Origin: JAWKTV01 sp041398905
GTDB lineage: Bacteria; Planctomycetota; Planctomycetia; Planctomycetales; Planctomycetaceae
DNA length: 64,000 nucleotides
Reading direction: 5' to 3'
Assembly (NCBI GenBank): GCA_041398905.1
Contig: JAWKTV010000001.1
Span: 62,001 to 126,000, forward strand
Shown: piece after piece, positions 38,606 to 46,764 of the stretch
Position numbering within the stretch: the stretch's first letter is position 1
How the letters are laid out: each line of letters begins with the position of its first letter
Notes under the pieces: model-generated
Told to the model about the DNA's origin: nothing
What the model saw: the letters and a program-made list of their open reading frames with translations, nothing else
The model's database searches: none
Made by a program: the position numbers and the translations under genes

Positions 38606-38612
38606 GTTATGC
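38606..38612 (+). other. Integron attI/first-cassette core site
   Basis: GTTATGC lies about 125 bases from the 5' end of intI, on the side where attI belongs. Its complement GCATAAC is exactly the R'' heptamer of the attC at 40492, as expected if the cassette opened here (cut after the G) and closed there. This match identifies the site; the heptamer alone would not. Confidence 0.6.
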
Positions 38613-38616
38613 TCTA

Positions 38617-38647
38617 AGACTGCACTTTCTGAAAAACGCCTGGCGTT
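38617..38647 (+). repeat. Left terminal inverted repeat of the IS
   Basis: It begins AGACTGCACTTTCTGAAAAA and ends in TGGCGTT. It is the inverse of 40066-40096 with a single G/A difference in the inner part. Confidence 0.9.
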
Positions 38648-38747
38648 CCGTTGCCGGCGATTGGGCTCCACAAGAATGTGGCTCTCCAAGGCAGACTGAT
38701 GTGGCTGTGCACGTCAGTCCCGCGCCCCAGAAACCACGGATAACATC

Positions 38748-40067
38748 CTACCACGCTCCGCAGGGCCGGACGCCGCTCGATCCGGCTGGCTCAGCGCGCA
38801 CGTGGCGGCTGCGGGGCGGCTGGCGGCCTCCCTGCAGGGCGTGCTGTTCGCGGGTGGGCAGCGGGTCGTGCTGACGGCCCGTGGATTGCCGGCGGGTCTC
38901 AGCCCGGACTTTCGAACTGCTACTACTTCCTGCAGAGCCTCGGCCGGCGGTGGCGGGACATCGGCGGGCGGCTGCTGGATCGCTCGTGCTGCTGAAGGTG
39001 CTGAAGGATACGAGCGGGTGCTGCTGGCGATCGGCAGCTCCCCACCATAAACGCTACGGACCCAAAGTGCAGGGGCAGGCATCCACCACGACCCCACGCC
39101 GGGGCCGACCGGCAAGGCGTTCCCTGCGGACACGTGTGGGTGACGCTGGCGGTGGTGGTGCGGCATCGGCTGTGGGGACCATCCGGCCTGCCGATCTACT
39201 CTTGGCTGTACGTCCGCGCAGGACGTGCCCAAGCTCCCGAAGCGTTGCCGCTGGATGTTTCCAGACCAAGCTCGAACAAGCGACCGACCTGGTCCTCCGC
39301 GCACAACCTGCAGGCCCACGGCAAAGCGGTGTGGTGCGTGGCCGACGGCGCTACGCCAAGCGGTGTTCGCGCGTCCGCTGCTCAAGGCGGGCGTGACGCT
39401 CGTCGGCCAGCTCCGCAAGGACGCCGCGGCTCCCGACCCTGCTGACCGCAGAAGACCAAACGCACATGGCCGCCCCGGACGTACGGTCAGAATCGCCCTC
39501 TCTCCCTGGCCAAGCCATAGCCATCGTCACGGTTGGGAATGGGCACAGGCCGTCTCGGTGTACGGCGCGGAGGTGGTGAAGCAGACCAAGACGTTCCTGG
39601 CGACGTACCCCCCGTTCGGCGGAACGATCCGGGTGGTGATCGTCGCGGAGCCGACGGGGGGCCCGCAGTTCTTCTACTGCTCGGACGTGGACGCGCCGGC
39701 AGGGAGATCATCGAGTGCTTCATGAAACCGCGCGGCGATCGAGCAAGTGTTCCACGACGTGAAGGAGGTCTGGGGCAGCGGCCAGCAGCAGGTGCGGAAC
39801 CTGTGGGCGAACATCGCCGCCTGGCACGTCAACGGCTCTACCACGCTGGTGGAACTGTGGGCCTGGGACCGCCCGGCAGCGGAGACTGGTGCATCGGGGA
39901 CTCGCCTGGGACCGCAGCCCGACCGACGTCGAAGACCACGCCGACCGCCGCAAAGCCCTGCAGGCGGCCTGCCTGACGCAAGAATTCTCGACGGCTCACG
40001 GCTCCCCCGCCCGCTCACCCGGAAATTCCGCACCCTACTAACACGCCTGCTCCGCATCACTGTCTAA
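38748..40067 (+). pseudogene. DDE transposase (IS4/IS701-like), heavily frame-disrupted
   Basis: Ordered pieces from all three frames rebuild a transposase of about 430 residues. They are AAAGRLAASLQGVLFAGGQR, TKRYGPKVQG, GHVWVTLAVVVRHRLWG, GLPIYSWLYVRA, LPKRCRWMF, FARPLLKAGVTLVGQLRKDA, VKQTKTFLATYPPFGGTIRV, the motif EQVFHDVKEVWGSGQQQVRN (the region of the catalytic Glu), STTLVELWAWDRP and TLLTRLLRITV at the stop. More than eight frame changes are present. The stop codon overlaps the right inverted repeat. As read, it cannot make a functional transposase; sequence error may contribute. Confidence 0.75.
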
Positions 40068-40096
40068 CGCTAGGCGTTTTTCAGAAAGTGCAGTCT
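40066..40096 (-). repeat. Right terminal inverted repeat of the IS
   Basis: It ends TTTTTCAGAAAGTGCAGTCT and mirrors the left repeat with one mismatch. The transposase stop codon overlaps its inner edge. Confidence 0.9.
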
Positions 40097-40112
40097 AAGA
40101 GATACCCACCAT

Positions 40113-40490
40113 ATGACATTCAAGCCAAATGGTTACACTTCTGTCGCTCCGTATCTCACCGTGAACGGGGCAAAAGGCACGATCGATTTCCTTGTTCGTG
40201 TGTTTGATGCTATTCCGTTGCGGATGATTCTGTGGCGGTGATGGAAGAACAGCTCATAGAGGCGCATCGACGACACAGTTATTATGTTCACGGACGCGGT
40301 TGAAGGTTGGCCTGCTACGCCAAGCCACGTACATATCTACGTCGAAGATGTTGACAACACCTTCGAGCGGGCCGTCTCCGCCGGAGCTTCAATTGTGAAG
40401 CAACCTGTTCAAGAAGGCGATTCGGACAAACGAGGTGGATTCATGGATGCTGGTGGAACCACATGGTGGGTTAGTACTCAACTTGAGTAG
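40113..40490 (+). CDS. VOC/glyoxalase-like (PhnB-type) protein, cassette 1 gene, frameshifted
   Basis: A vicinal-oxygen-chelate fold protein of about 125 residues. The pieces MTFKPNGYTSVAPYLTVNGA, DDSVAVMEEQLIEA, DTVIMFTDAVEGWP and HVHIYVEDVDNTFERAVSAG appear in order across frames, ending GGFMDAGGTTWWVSTQLE. The family includes glyoxalases, fosfomycin/bleomycin-resistance proteins and many uncharacterised members; no substrate can be given. Frame changes occur at about 40215 and 40265. Its codons are AT-richer than those of the chromosomal genes, and an attC starts two bases after the stop, so it is a gene cassette. The IS sits 16 bases upstream of its ATG and may cut it off from the integron promoter. 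Confidence 0.72.
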
Positions 40491-40491
40491 G

Positions 40492-40583
40492 GCATAACCA
40501 AGCGTTGGACGCGGAGCCGCCGATCGCGTCTTTCTTGAAGCCTATGTTGGCTGACGGCGGCCCGGTCAACGCCAACGTTATCC
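40492..40583 (+). other. attC recombination site (92 bp) of integron cassette 1
   Basis: R'' is GCATAAC at 40492-40498 and R' is GTTATCC at 40577-40583. Inside them GCGTTGGAC (L'') faces GTCAACGCC (L'): the arms pair except for one extra G in L'', the extrahelical base that fixes strand choice by IntI. Further in, GGAGCCGCC faces GGCGGCCCGG. The site starts two bases after the VOC stop codon. R'' complements the opening core GTTATGC at 38606. These features together are specific to integron cassettes. Confidence 0.85.
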
Positions 40584-40624
40584 GACTGGGTGCGTAACGG
40601 TCAACGCCTTCTAAACCCTACATC

Positions 40625-40870
40625 ATGGTTCTTCCCCGCCGCATACGACCGCTCGACGCAGCGGGCCTTGACGCTCTCACAGTTGATCGCCTGCTTTCGT
40701 ATCGCAAGCAAGCCCTGTCACTTGAAAACGTCCTTGCTGCCTCGGACTACACAAGCATCGCGTCTGAACTCGACATGACGTACATTTGGTTCAAAGACGA
40801 TCCGCGTTGGCAACCGCTGTACGATGCCATTCTTAGTGCGCTTGCGCGCAAGCAACGACCGGGGACTTAG
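40625..40870 (+). CDS. Hypothetical protein (81 aa), integron cassette 2 gene
   Basis: It begins MVLPRRIRPLDAAGLDALTV and ends ILSALARKQRPGT, with LDMTYIWFKDDPRWQPLYDA in the middle. It is soluble, of unknown function. It begins 42 bases after the attC core, the usual distance for a cassette gene, and shares the AT-richer codon use of the island. I could not find its own attC downstream (R'' should read GGATAAC), so the array may end or be broken here. Confidence 0.55.
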   Translation: MVLPRRIRPLDAAGLDALTVDRLLSYRKQALSLENVLAASDYTSIASELDMTYIWFKDDPRWQPLYDAILSALARKQRPGT

Positions 40871-41202
40871 GCGAGCGTTTATGCCGACTCTTATTGCTCG
40901 TGGATGATCGTTTCGTTACTCTCAGTGCTATAGAGACGGGTCACCGACGTGGACCGAGTCCATTCTCGCTGCGTCCGGCCGATGTTTTCCTCTCACAAGT
41001 TTCATGCTGGCAAGGTTCCGTCGTTGTTTTCTGCTCCCACGGCCACCTCGGCCGCAAATCCGACGGCCCCCCCGGCTGGCTGACCCTCTGGCGCGGCCTC
41101 GAAAAACTCCTCCTCATCCTCCGAGGAACACAACGACACCCGCGAAAATGTGGGTAACGTTGAGGTCGGGACCCACCCTACTTCACTGTGTCGCTGAATC
41201 AA
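40871..41202. other. Non-coding interval after cassette 2
   Basis: This is 332 bases of mixed composition. No gene, attC or terminator is supported. A GTGGGT/ACCCAC pair near 41150-41177 is too weak to call. Confidence 0.3.
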
Positions 41203-42662
41203 TTAGTCGTCATCATCGTCAACGGTGACTCCCAACTCTTCCAACTCCTCCTCAATCTCAACGAGCTGATCGGGAGTCACCTCAAGACTCTCCCGGTACT
41301 GAAGTGCCTCCGGCTCGGCGACGTATTCGATCTTTCCGTGATTCTTGGCAACAGCCTCGATAATCGTATCGAGATCAACACGGAAATACTCCTTGCGGAA
41401 GTTGACTCGGTTGACGCGATAACGCGTTAACGCTTGATGCAGCCGATACTCAAGCCCGGGGGCGTTGTCGCAAGAGATCATCACATGAACATCAAACGGA
41501 AACGGAACGCTCGCGTCACCTAGCTCACGAACGCGGTCTTGAGGATCAAGCCGGCGCGTCATACCAACCTTGAATACACCCTCACCAAAGGAACCAATAT
41601 TCGACAAGACGTAAACGTGCCCGGCCTTGGTGAGTTGAGCCATTGATTTCGCTCTTTCGGCGGCAGCCTGAGCCTCCAGCAATTGTCGTCGAAGTTCCTC
41701 GACCTCGGCATCGTGAGTGTCTCGATGCTCCCGCAGTGCCTGCTCTAAGCGGACTTGAATGGCCTCTTCCGCTTGTTCGGCCTCACGAAGTTCACGCTCG
41801 GCTTCTTGCTGCAACTTCGCCTCTTCACGCATCTGCTTGTTGAGTCGACGCTGTTCTTCCCGCGCCAGATTCAGCCGTACGACTTCCGCATACGCTTTCT
41901 TCAGGTTTTGCTGGGCAGTGCTACGAATATCTCGTGGCAATGGATAGCCAACAGACTCGACGAACTGAAAGACCTTCTCGATCTCAGTCCTGCGTCGCTG
42001 ATAGCTTTCGGGATCAGGCCGCAGCTATGAGTCATCCACTTCAGGTGGTCGCCGACGAGTCGCTCCGCCATGTCATAGATACGTTTTTCGACCGACTTGA
42101 CCATCAAGCGATCGTGGTGGGCTTCACGCCTCAGCCCTTCGGACTGTTGTCGTTCCCGCTCAGCCTTCTCGTAGATGTCCTGATAGTAGGCTTCAATGCG
42201 TGCGTTCCCCGTCCTCAGCAGGGCGTTGTAGCGAGCGACTGCGTCGTCAAGCCGCGACAACGCCTGCGAGGCGAATTTCAAAACCTCCTGTTGATGCTCA
42301 GCTGTTTGCTCGATTCGACGTGCTTCCACATGACGCAAATATCCAAAAGCGGCAAAGCCAATCGCCGCGAAGCAGCACGCGATCGCTACAATGGCGCCTT
42401 TCGCGACGGCAACCAAAGCGACCACACCGAAGATGCCGACGACGACTAGTAGCAACGTCGTCGTGGGATTCTTGAAGAGGTCGGTCGGCTGTGCCTCAGG
42501 CACCGTCGCAGGTGGCGGGAGCTTTTTGTAGTGATAGAACCACACTGTGGTTCCACAATTTACGCAGCCCTCTCGCGGCTCCCCCGCAAACTCCGTAGCT
42601 GCCTTGCACTTTGGGCAGAATCGCAGCTCGTTATTCCAAAATTGCATCACACTTGCCCACAA
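41203..42662 (-). CDS. Zinc-ribbon, two-TM, coiled-coil protein with C-terminal GIY-YIG (T5orf172/MUG113-like) domain; one frameshift
   Basis: Repaired length is about 485 residues. Order: zinc ribbon FCPKCKAATEF ... CVNCGTTVWF, two TM helices (TTTLLLVVVGIFGVVALVAV and a following one), a long coiled coil (about 130-360, with EEQRRLNKQMREEAKLQQEA), then the GIY-YIG-type fold. That fold has HVYVLSNIGSFGEGVFKVGM, TRRLDPQDRVRELGD and LEYRLHQALTRYRVNRV ... FRKEYFRV. It ends in an acidic tail (EELEELGVTVDDDDD). The frame changes at the A-run matching + strand 42006-42008; adding one A joins PKSYQRRRTEIEKVFQF. The domain is frequent in mobile and phage-related loci, and the AT-rich context suggests transfer. 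Function is unproved. Confidence 0.72.
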
Positions 42663-42766
42663 TCAACACGATGCAACAATCCACGAGAAGTTGCATTATA
42701 GCGCTGCATGCCGCCACCTGCAACACGCCTTGCGGTTCGTTATGACATGCCTTTCAGCCCCGTAGG

Positions 42767-42994
42767 TCATTCAACAACTTCCAGGCCCGTGACGAAGTAG
42801 CGGAGGATATAAGGCTTGGACGCGGGCTTGCCATTCGGGAAATGGTCGCCGAAGAACGCGATGTAGGCGTCTTCGTCACCGGTTTCCGGATCACTCCAGA
42901 GATGGACGACGACACCACATTCCGTTTGGAGGACGCCTTCACTGTCAGCGAAGCTGCGCTGCACACGAGTGCCGACGCGGATGTGAGGTTTCAC
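42767..42994 (-). CDS. Small hypothetical protein (75 aa)
   Basis: It begins MKPHIRVGTRVQRSFADSEG and ends YILRYFVTGLEVVE. It is a compact beta-rich soluble protein with EDAYIAFFGDHFPNGKP in the middle. The GTG start at 42994 has AGGA six bases before it. Composition is intermediate between the island and the chromosome. The family is not recognised. Confidence 0.5.
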   Translation of the reverse strand: MKPHIRVGTRVQRSFADSEGVLQTECGVVVHLWSDPETGDEDAYIAFFGDHFPNGKPASKPYILRYFVTGLEVVE

Positions 42995-43176
42995 GGGATG
43001 TCCTGGCGACTTTTGCGATTGATGCGGATCAAACGTCGATCAGCGAGACTGAGACTCCGCGTTGCCGGAGTGGCAGCTTGTCAGTGGGTGGCCATAGGTG
43101 CCAGATTCAAGGCTTGGTTCGTCAGTTCCCAGGCACGGTGGGCGGGCCTTTTGGGGGCGAAGCGCGAGAGATGTGT

Positions 43177-43833
43177 TCATGGCGACGGTTGTTCGGCGGC
43201 TGGTCGGACGCGTTTGTAGCGGATGCGGCAGCCCTGGGCGCGGGTTTCGGGGGTGGCGATCGGCTCGTTCGCCAGTGCCGACGTGACCGCCGCATCGAGG
43301 TAGTTGACCTTGGCCTGGGCGGCGTCGGTGTGATCGTCCATCGCCCCCTGGTACAGCAGCGTGCGGGTCACCACGGTGCTGTCGCCGGCTTCGGCGACGG
43401 CCTTCGACAGCAGGAAGAACTCCGGCGTGCCGCTGGCCCCATAGGCCCGACCGACCTCTTGCGTCTTGTCCTTGAGATAGGCGAAGCCGAACGATTGCTC
43501 CCGCGCACGTGTTCGCATCTTGTCCAACTCGTCGGCCGCCGCAAAGTTGGTGTTGATGGCGATCACCTCGACCTGATCGGCGTGTCTTCGGGCGAACTCG
43601 TTGAGCCGGCCCTCGTAGTCGCGGGCGACCGGGCAACTGTTGCAGGTGAAGACGACGAGCACGAGTCGGTCGGCGGGGAGGTTGGCGAGGGAATGATCCT
43701 CTCCATCGACGCCCGGCAGGTTGCTCCACGCGGGCGCGACATCGCCAGGTGACAGGACTGGATTGAACTCGCCCGCCGCCACAAGGCTTTCGAGCAGCAG
43801 GCAGAGTCCCAGGCAGTGAATCAGCTTGAGCAT
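43177..43833 (-). CDS. Exported thioredoxin-fold (redoxin/TlpA-like) protein
   Basis: The protein is about 218 residues with a signal peptide (MLKLIHCLGLCLLLESLVAAG). The thioredoxin fold follows, with LVLVVFTCNSCPVARDYEGR holding the CxxC active site. Next come AINTNFAAADELDKMRTRA and the cis-Pro region YGASGTPEFFLL. It resembles planctomycete AhpC/TSA-type redoxins that reduce thiols or peroxides in the periplasm. The ATG at 43833 suits the signal peptide; the frame extends to 44067. The family often continues into larger fusions, but here only the redoxin is present. Confidence 0.78.
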   Translation of the reverse strand: MLKLIHCLGLCLLLESLVAAGEFNPVLSPGDVAPAWSNLPGVDGEDHSLANLPADRLVLVVFTCNSCPVARDYEGRLNEFARRHADQVEVIAINTNFAAADELDKMRTRAREQSFGFAYLKDKTQEVGRAYGASGTPEFFLLSKAVAEAGDSTVVTRTLLYQGAMDDHTDAAQAKVNYLDAAVTSALANEPIATPETRAQGCRIRYKRVRPAAEQPSP

Positions 43834-44328
43834 GCAGGCGATCCCAGTTGGCATGGGGAGCAGTGAACGAAATTCGTCATGTGTGACCAGTTGTTGCAGT
43901 CTCGGCACACTATCAGGCGCGGCTGAGGGGTTGGCAAGGGAATTGCTCGAATCGATATCGTGCGGGGCGTCGCAGTGGTGCGGCGGTGGGAAGTTCAACG
44001 CAGAGACACGGAGACGCGAAGTCACTGCCCCCGGGAACGCAGCAGGGACGGTGACAATCAATGACACTTGCGACGGTGCCCGCTCCCTGACAGCCTGCTG
44101 AAACAGGTGTCACAGGTATCCCGCCATTGTCTCACGGACTGGACGTCCTTTACACGAGGTGTCAACCGGCTGCTGAGCCAACCGGATCCGCACCAACCAG
44201 TGACCGCGCCTGCGGTCGCGTCACGAGGGACATAGTATTGCTATTCGCCGCGTGGTCCGGCAGAATTGCTGACGAACCAGCCACGTCGCTCGACTGTTCA
44301 TTCGCACTGATGGCCCGGGAGGTACCTC
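43834..44328. other. Non-coding divergent interval
   Basis: These 495 bases lie between the redoxin and the exported repeat protein. A short purine-rich near-repeat (GCAGAGACACGGAGACGCG, around 44000-44018) resembles the CACGGAGA-type repeats seen in many environmental genomes. No gene or clear promoter is visible. Confidence 0.35.
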
Positions 44329-45396
44329 GTGACAATTCGCACGCAACTGCTCAGCTTGTCGCTCGCTGTGATGGTGTTGTTCGCTGGTCTCGCGCGGAGC
44401 GCGGTGGCTGGGCCGCCGACCGCGGGCGAGACACAAAAGCCCGATGTGGCCGAGCTGGTGCGGCAACTGGATGCGGAGGGCTATGTCGCCCGACGTGACG
44501 CGCGAGCGGCGCTGGTCGCGACGGGCGCTCCGGCGATCGAGCCTGTCCGCGAAGCGGCGATCGATGCGGAGGGCCAGTTGGCGGGCGAGTGCGTGCGAGT
44601 ACTGAGTGAGTTGTCCCGCAGCGATGACGCGGCGATCGCTGCTCAGGCGAAGGCGGCGCTGAACGAGGTGGCCGAGCGCGGTAAGGAGGAGGTCGCGCAG
44701 CTCGCCAAGAACGCCAGCCGTGCCACTGAGCCGGTGCCTGCGGCTCCCGCTGGCAACCAGATTAACGTTCGCATTCAGATCAACGGACAACAGTGGCAGC
44801 CGGGACAGGGGCAGATTTTCCAGAACGGCCGACGCGAAGTCGAGGTGCAGGAAGGTGATGCGAAGATCAAGATTACCGAGATGCGGGGCGGTCCCATCAC
44901 CATCACCACCACGAAATTGGTGGATGGAAAGGAAGTGACGACCGAGGTGACGGCCGGCAATCCTGCCGAGCTGCATCGCAAGGACCCGGAGGCGTTCGAA
45001 CTTTACCGCAAGCACCTGCTGTTGCCACAAGCCGGCCCAGTGCAGATTCAGATTGGCGGGCAGGTGCCGGGCAACCTCCCGAACCTGCCGATCGGCAACG
45101 TTCCGCTTGGCAATATGCGGTTCGAGAACGTGGCGGTCTCGAACGTTAACGGCAACCGCACGATTGACGCCAACACCAACGGGCTGGCGGTTCACATCGA
45201 AGACAAGGAAGGTCGCGACATTCGCATGGAGATTATCGAGGGGGATGGCGACGCGCGGAAGACTCGCAGCTTCGAGGCCGACGACCTCGACGACCTGCGT
45301 ACACAGGATGCCGAAGCTGCGAAGCTGTACGAGAAGTACGCTGCACCGCGTCCAGTTCCGCCATTCGGACAGCGCCGCCTGCCCCCGGGCTTCTGA
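44329..45396 (+). CDS. Exported protein with HEAT-like N-terminus and two internal repeats
   Basis: The protein is 355 residues. A signal peptide (LLSLSLAVMVLFAGLARSAVA) precedes a helical HEAT-like segment (LVRQLDAEGYVARRDARAAL ... APAIEPVREAA). After a short linker, two related beta-plus-helix units follow. Each ends in a similar motif: LHRKDPEAFELYRKHL (about 215-230) and LRTQDAEAAKLYEKYA (about 325-340). This duplication is seen directly. GGGAGG before the GTG at 44329 fixes the start. Function is unknown. Confidence 0.6.
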   Translation: MTIRTQLLSLSLAVMVLFAGLARSAVAGPPTAGETQKPDVAELVRQLDAEGYVARRDARAALVATGAPAIEPVREAAIDAEGQLAGECVRVLSELSRSDDAAIAAQAKAALNEVAERGKEEVAQLAKNASRATEPVPAAPAGNQINVRIQINGQQWQPGQGQIFQNGRREVEVQEGDAKIKITEMRGGPITITTTKLVDGKEVTTEVTAGNPAELHRKDPEAFELYRKHLLLPQAGPVQIQIGGQVPGNLPNLPIGNVPLGNMRFENVAVSNVNGNRTIDANTNGLAVHIEDKEGRDIRMEIIEGDGDARKTRSFEADDLDDLRTQDAEAAKLYEKYAAPRPVPPFGQRRLPPGF

Positions 45397-45562
45397 TACG
45401 GAGCGGCGGTGACGGGCTGAATACGAAGTTGCGGATCGCGCGGTCTCTTGCCACATTACGCCGAACAGGAGCCGATACGCCCGGCTCGCGGTGGAACCGG
45501 CTGGCCCGCGTCGAACCGCCGTGTGAGCGGGCGTCGCACACTTTCGCCCGCAGGACACGACG

Positions 45563-46678
45563 ATGCACGACCCACGGATTGACCAGCTCGCCCAGGTTCT
45601 TGTCGACCATAGCTGCAAGGTGCAGGCGGGCGATAAGGTACTCATCGAGGCGTACGACCTGCCGGAGCCGGACCTCGTCTGTGCGCTCATCAAGCTCGTT
45701 GCTGAACGTCAGGCGACACCCGTCGTCGAGTGGAAGGACAATCGCATTCTGCGGTCCCTCTACACGCACGGCACCGCCGAGGGACTCTCGTTGTGCGGCG
45801 CGCTGGAGTCGCATCGCATGGAGCAAATGGACTGCTACATCGGCATCCGCGGAGCCTCCAACAGCAACCAGTTTTCGGATGTTCCCCAGTCGCAGATGGG
45901 GCTGTACCAGGAGAAGTGGTGGCACCCGGTGCACACCGCGATTCGCGTGAAGAAGACGCGTTGGGTCGTGCTCCGCTACCCGACGCCGTCGTTCGCGCAG
46001 GCGGCCAAGATGAGCACGCAGGCGTTCGAGGACTTCTACTTCCGCGTCTGCACGGCCGATTATGTGACGATGGCGAAGAATCAGGCCCCGCTGCGGGAGC
46101 GGATGCTCAAGACGGACCAGGTGCGGCTGGTGGCCCAGGGGACCGACCTGACGTTCTCGATCAAGGACATCCCGGTCAACGCCTGCAACGGCGACCGCAA
46201 CATTCCCGATGGCGAAGTCTTCACGGCGCCGGTACGCGATAGCGCCAACGGTGTCATCACCTACAATGCGGCGTCGCTGTATCTCGGGACCGTTTACGAT
46301 CAGGTTCGATTCGAGTTCAAGGATGGCAAGATCGTCGACGCGACTTGTGCCGGCGAGACGGAGAAGCTCAACGCGGTCCTCGACGCCGATGAGGGCGCGC
46401 GATACCTTGGCGAGTTCGCCATCGGCTGCAACAATCATGTCCGCAAGCCGATGCTCGACACCCTGTTTGACGAGAAGATCGGCGGATCGATCCACCTGAC
46501 GCCCGGTCAGGCTTACGAGTCGGCCGACAACGGCAATCGCAGCCGCGTCCACTGGGACCTCGTGCTGATCCAGACGCCCGAGTACGGCGGCGGCGAGATC
46601 TACTTCGACGGTGAGCTGATCCGCAAGGATGGCAAGTTCGTTCCCGCCGACCTGCACCCGCTCAACGAGGGGCTGTAG
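45563..46678 (+). CDS. M29-family aminopeptidase (AmpS/thermophilic aminopeptidase type)
   Basis: Metal-dependent aminopeptidase releasing N-terminal residues from peptides in the cytoplasm. It has 371 residues, the usual length. The metal-site motifs of the family are visible: NIPDGEVFTAP (Glu), GEFAIGCNNHV (Glu), GGSIHLTPGQAY (His) and the C-terminal VHWDLVLIQ (His, Asp). AGGA precedes the ATG. It stands alone between the repeat protein and the convergent hydrolase. Confidence 0.9.
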   Translation: MHDPRIDQLAQVLVDHSCKVQAGDKVLIEAYDLPEPDLVCALIKLVAERQATPVVEWKDNRILRSLYTHGTAEGLSLCGALESHRMEQMDCYIGIRGASNSNQFSDVPQSQMGLYQEKWWHPVHTAIRVKKTRWVVLRYPTPSFAQAAKMSTQAFEDFYFRVCTADYVTMAKNQAPLRERMLKTDQVRLVAQGTDLTFSIKDIPVNACNGDRNIPDGEVFTAPVRDSANGVITYNAASLYLGTVYDQVRFEFKDGKIVDATCAGETEKLNAVLDADEGARYLGEFAIGCNNHVRKPMLDTLFDEKIGGSIHLTPGQAYESADNGNRSRVHWDLVLIQTPEYGGGEIYFDGELIRKDGKFVPADLHPLNEGL

Positions 46679-46764
46679 GCGAGTCTGCTGACAGGCCATT
46701 GCGGCCACGGGCACCGTTCGAGTGATCGAGCGGCGACCCGTGGTGATGGCTCGCGCCGGTAACG

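Larger units (their letters stand above)
38617..40096 (+). mobile_element. Insertion sequence, 1.48 kb, with 31-bp terminal inverted repeats
   Basis: The two ends match in 30 of 31 positions when inverted. Inside is one DDE transposase reading rightward. The flanks are ...GCTCTAA on the left and TAAGAGATA... on the right, giving a target duplication of TAA, or of CTAA if the outermost base of one repeat is unpaired. Removing the element joins GTTATGCTC directly to the VOC gene leader. The transposase resembles planctomycete and cyanobacterial elements of the IS4/IS701-type DDE group; I cannot assign the exact family. Confidence 0.85.

Noticed and set aside
38714..39418. A 234-codon minus-strand frame inside the IS
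   Set aside because: It is a shadow of the transposase; known transposase motifs read on the plus strand.
40871..41202. A second attC for cassette 2
   Set aside because: I searched for GGATAAC and a paired GTT-core site; GGTAACG near 41150 has no matching arm at the right distance.
42660..42770. GTTATGA near 42739 as an integron core site
   Set aside because: There is no complementary R'' or L''/L' pair upstream, so it is probably chance.
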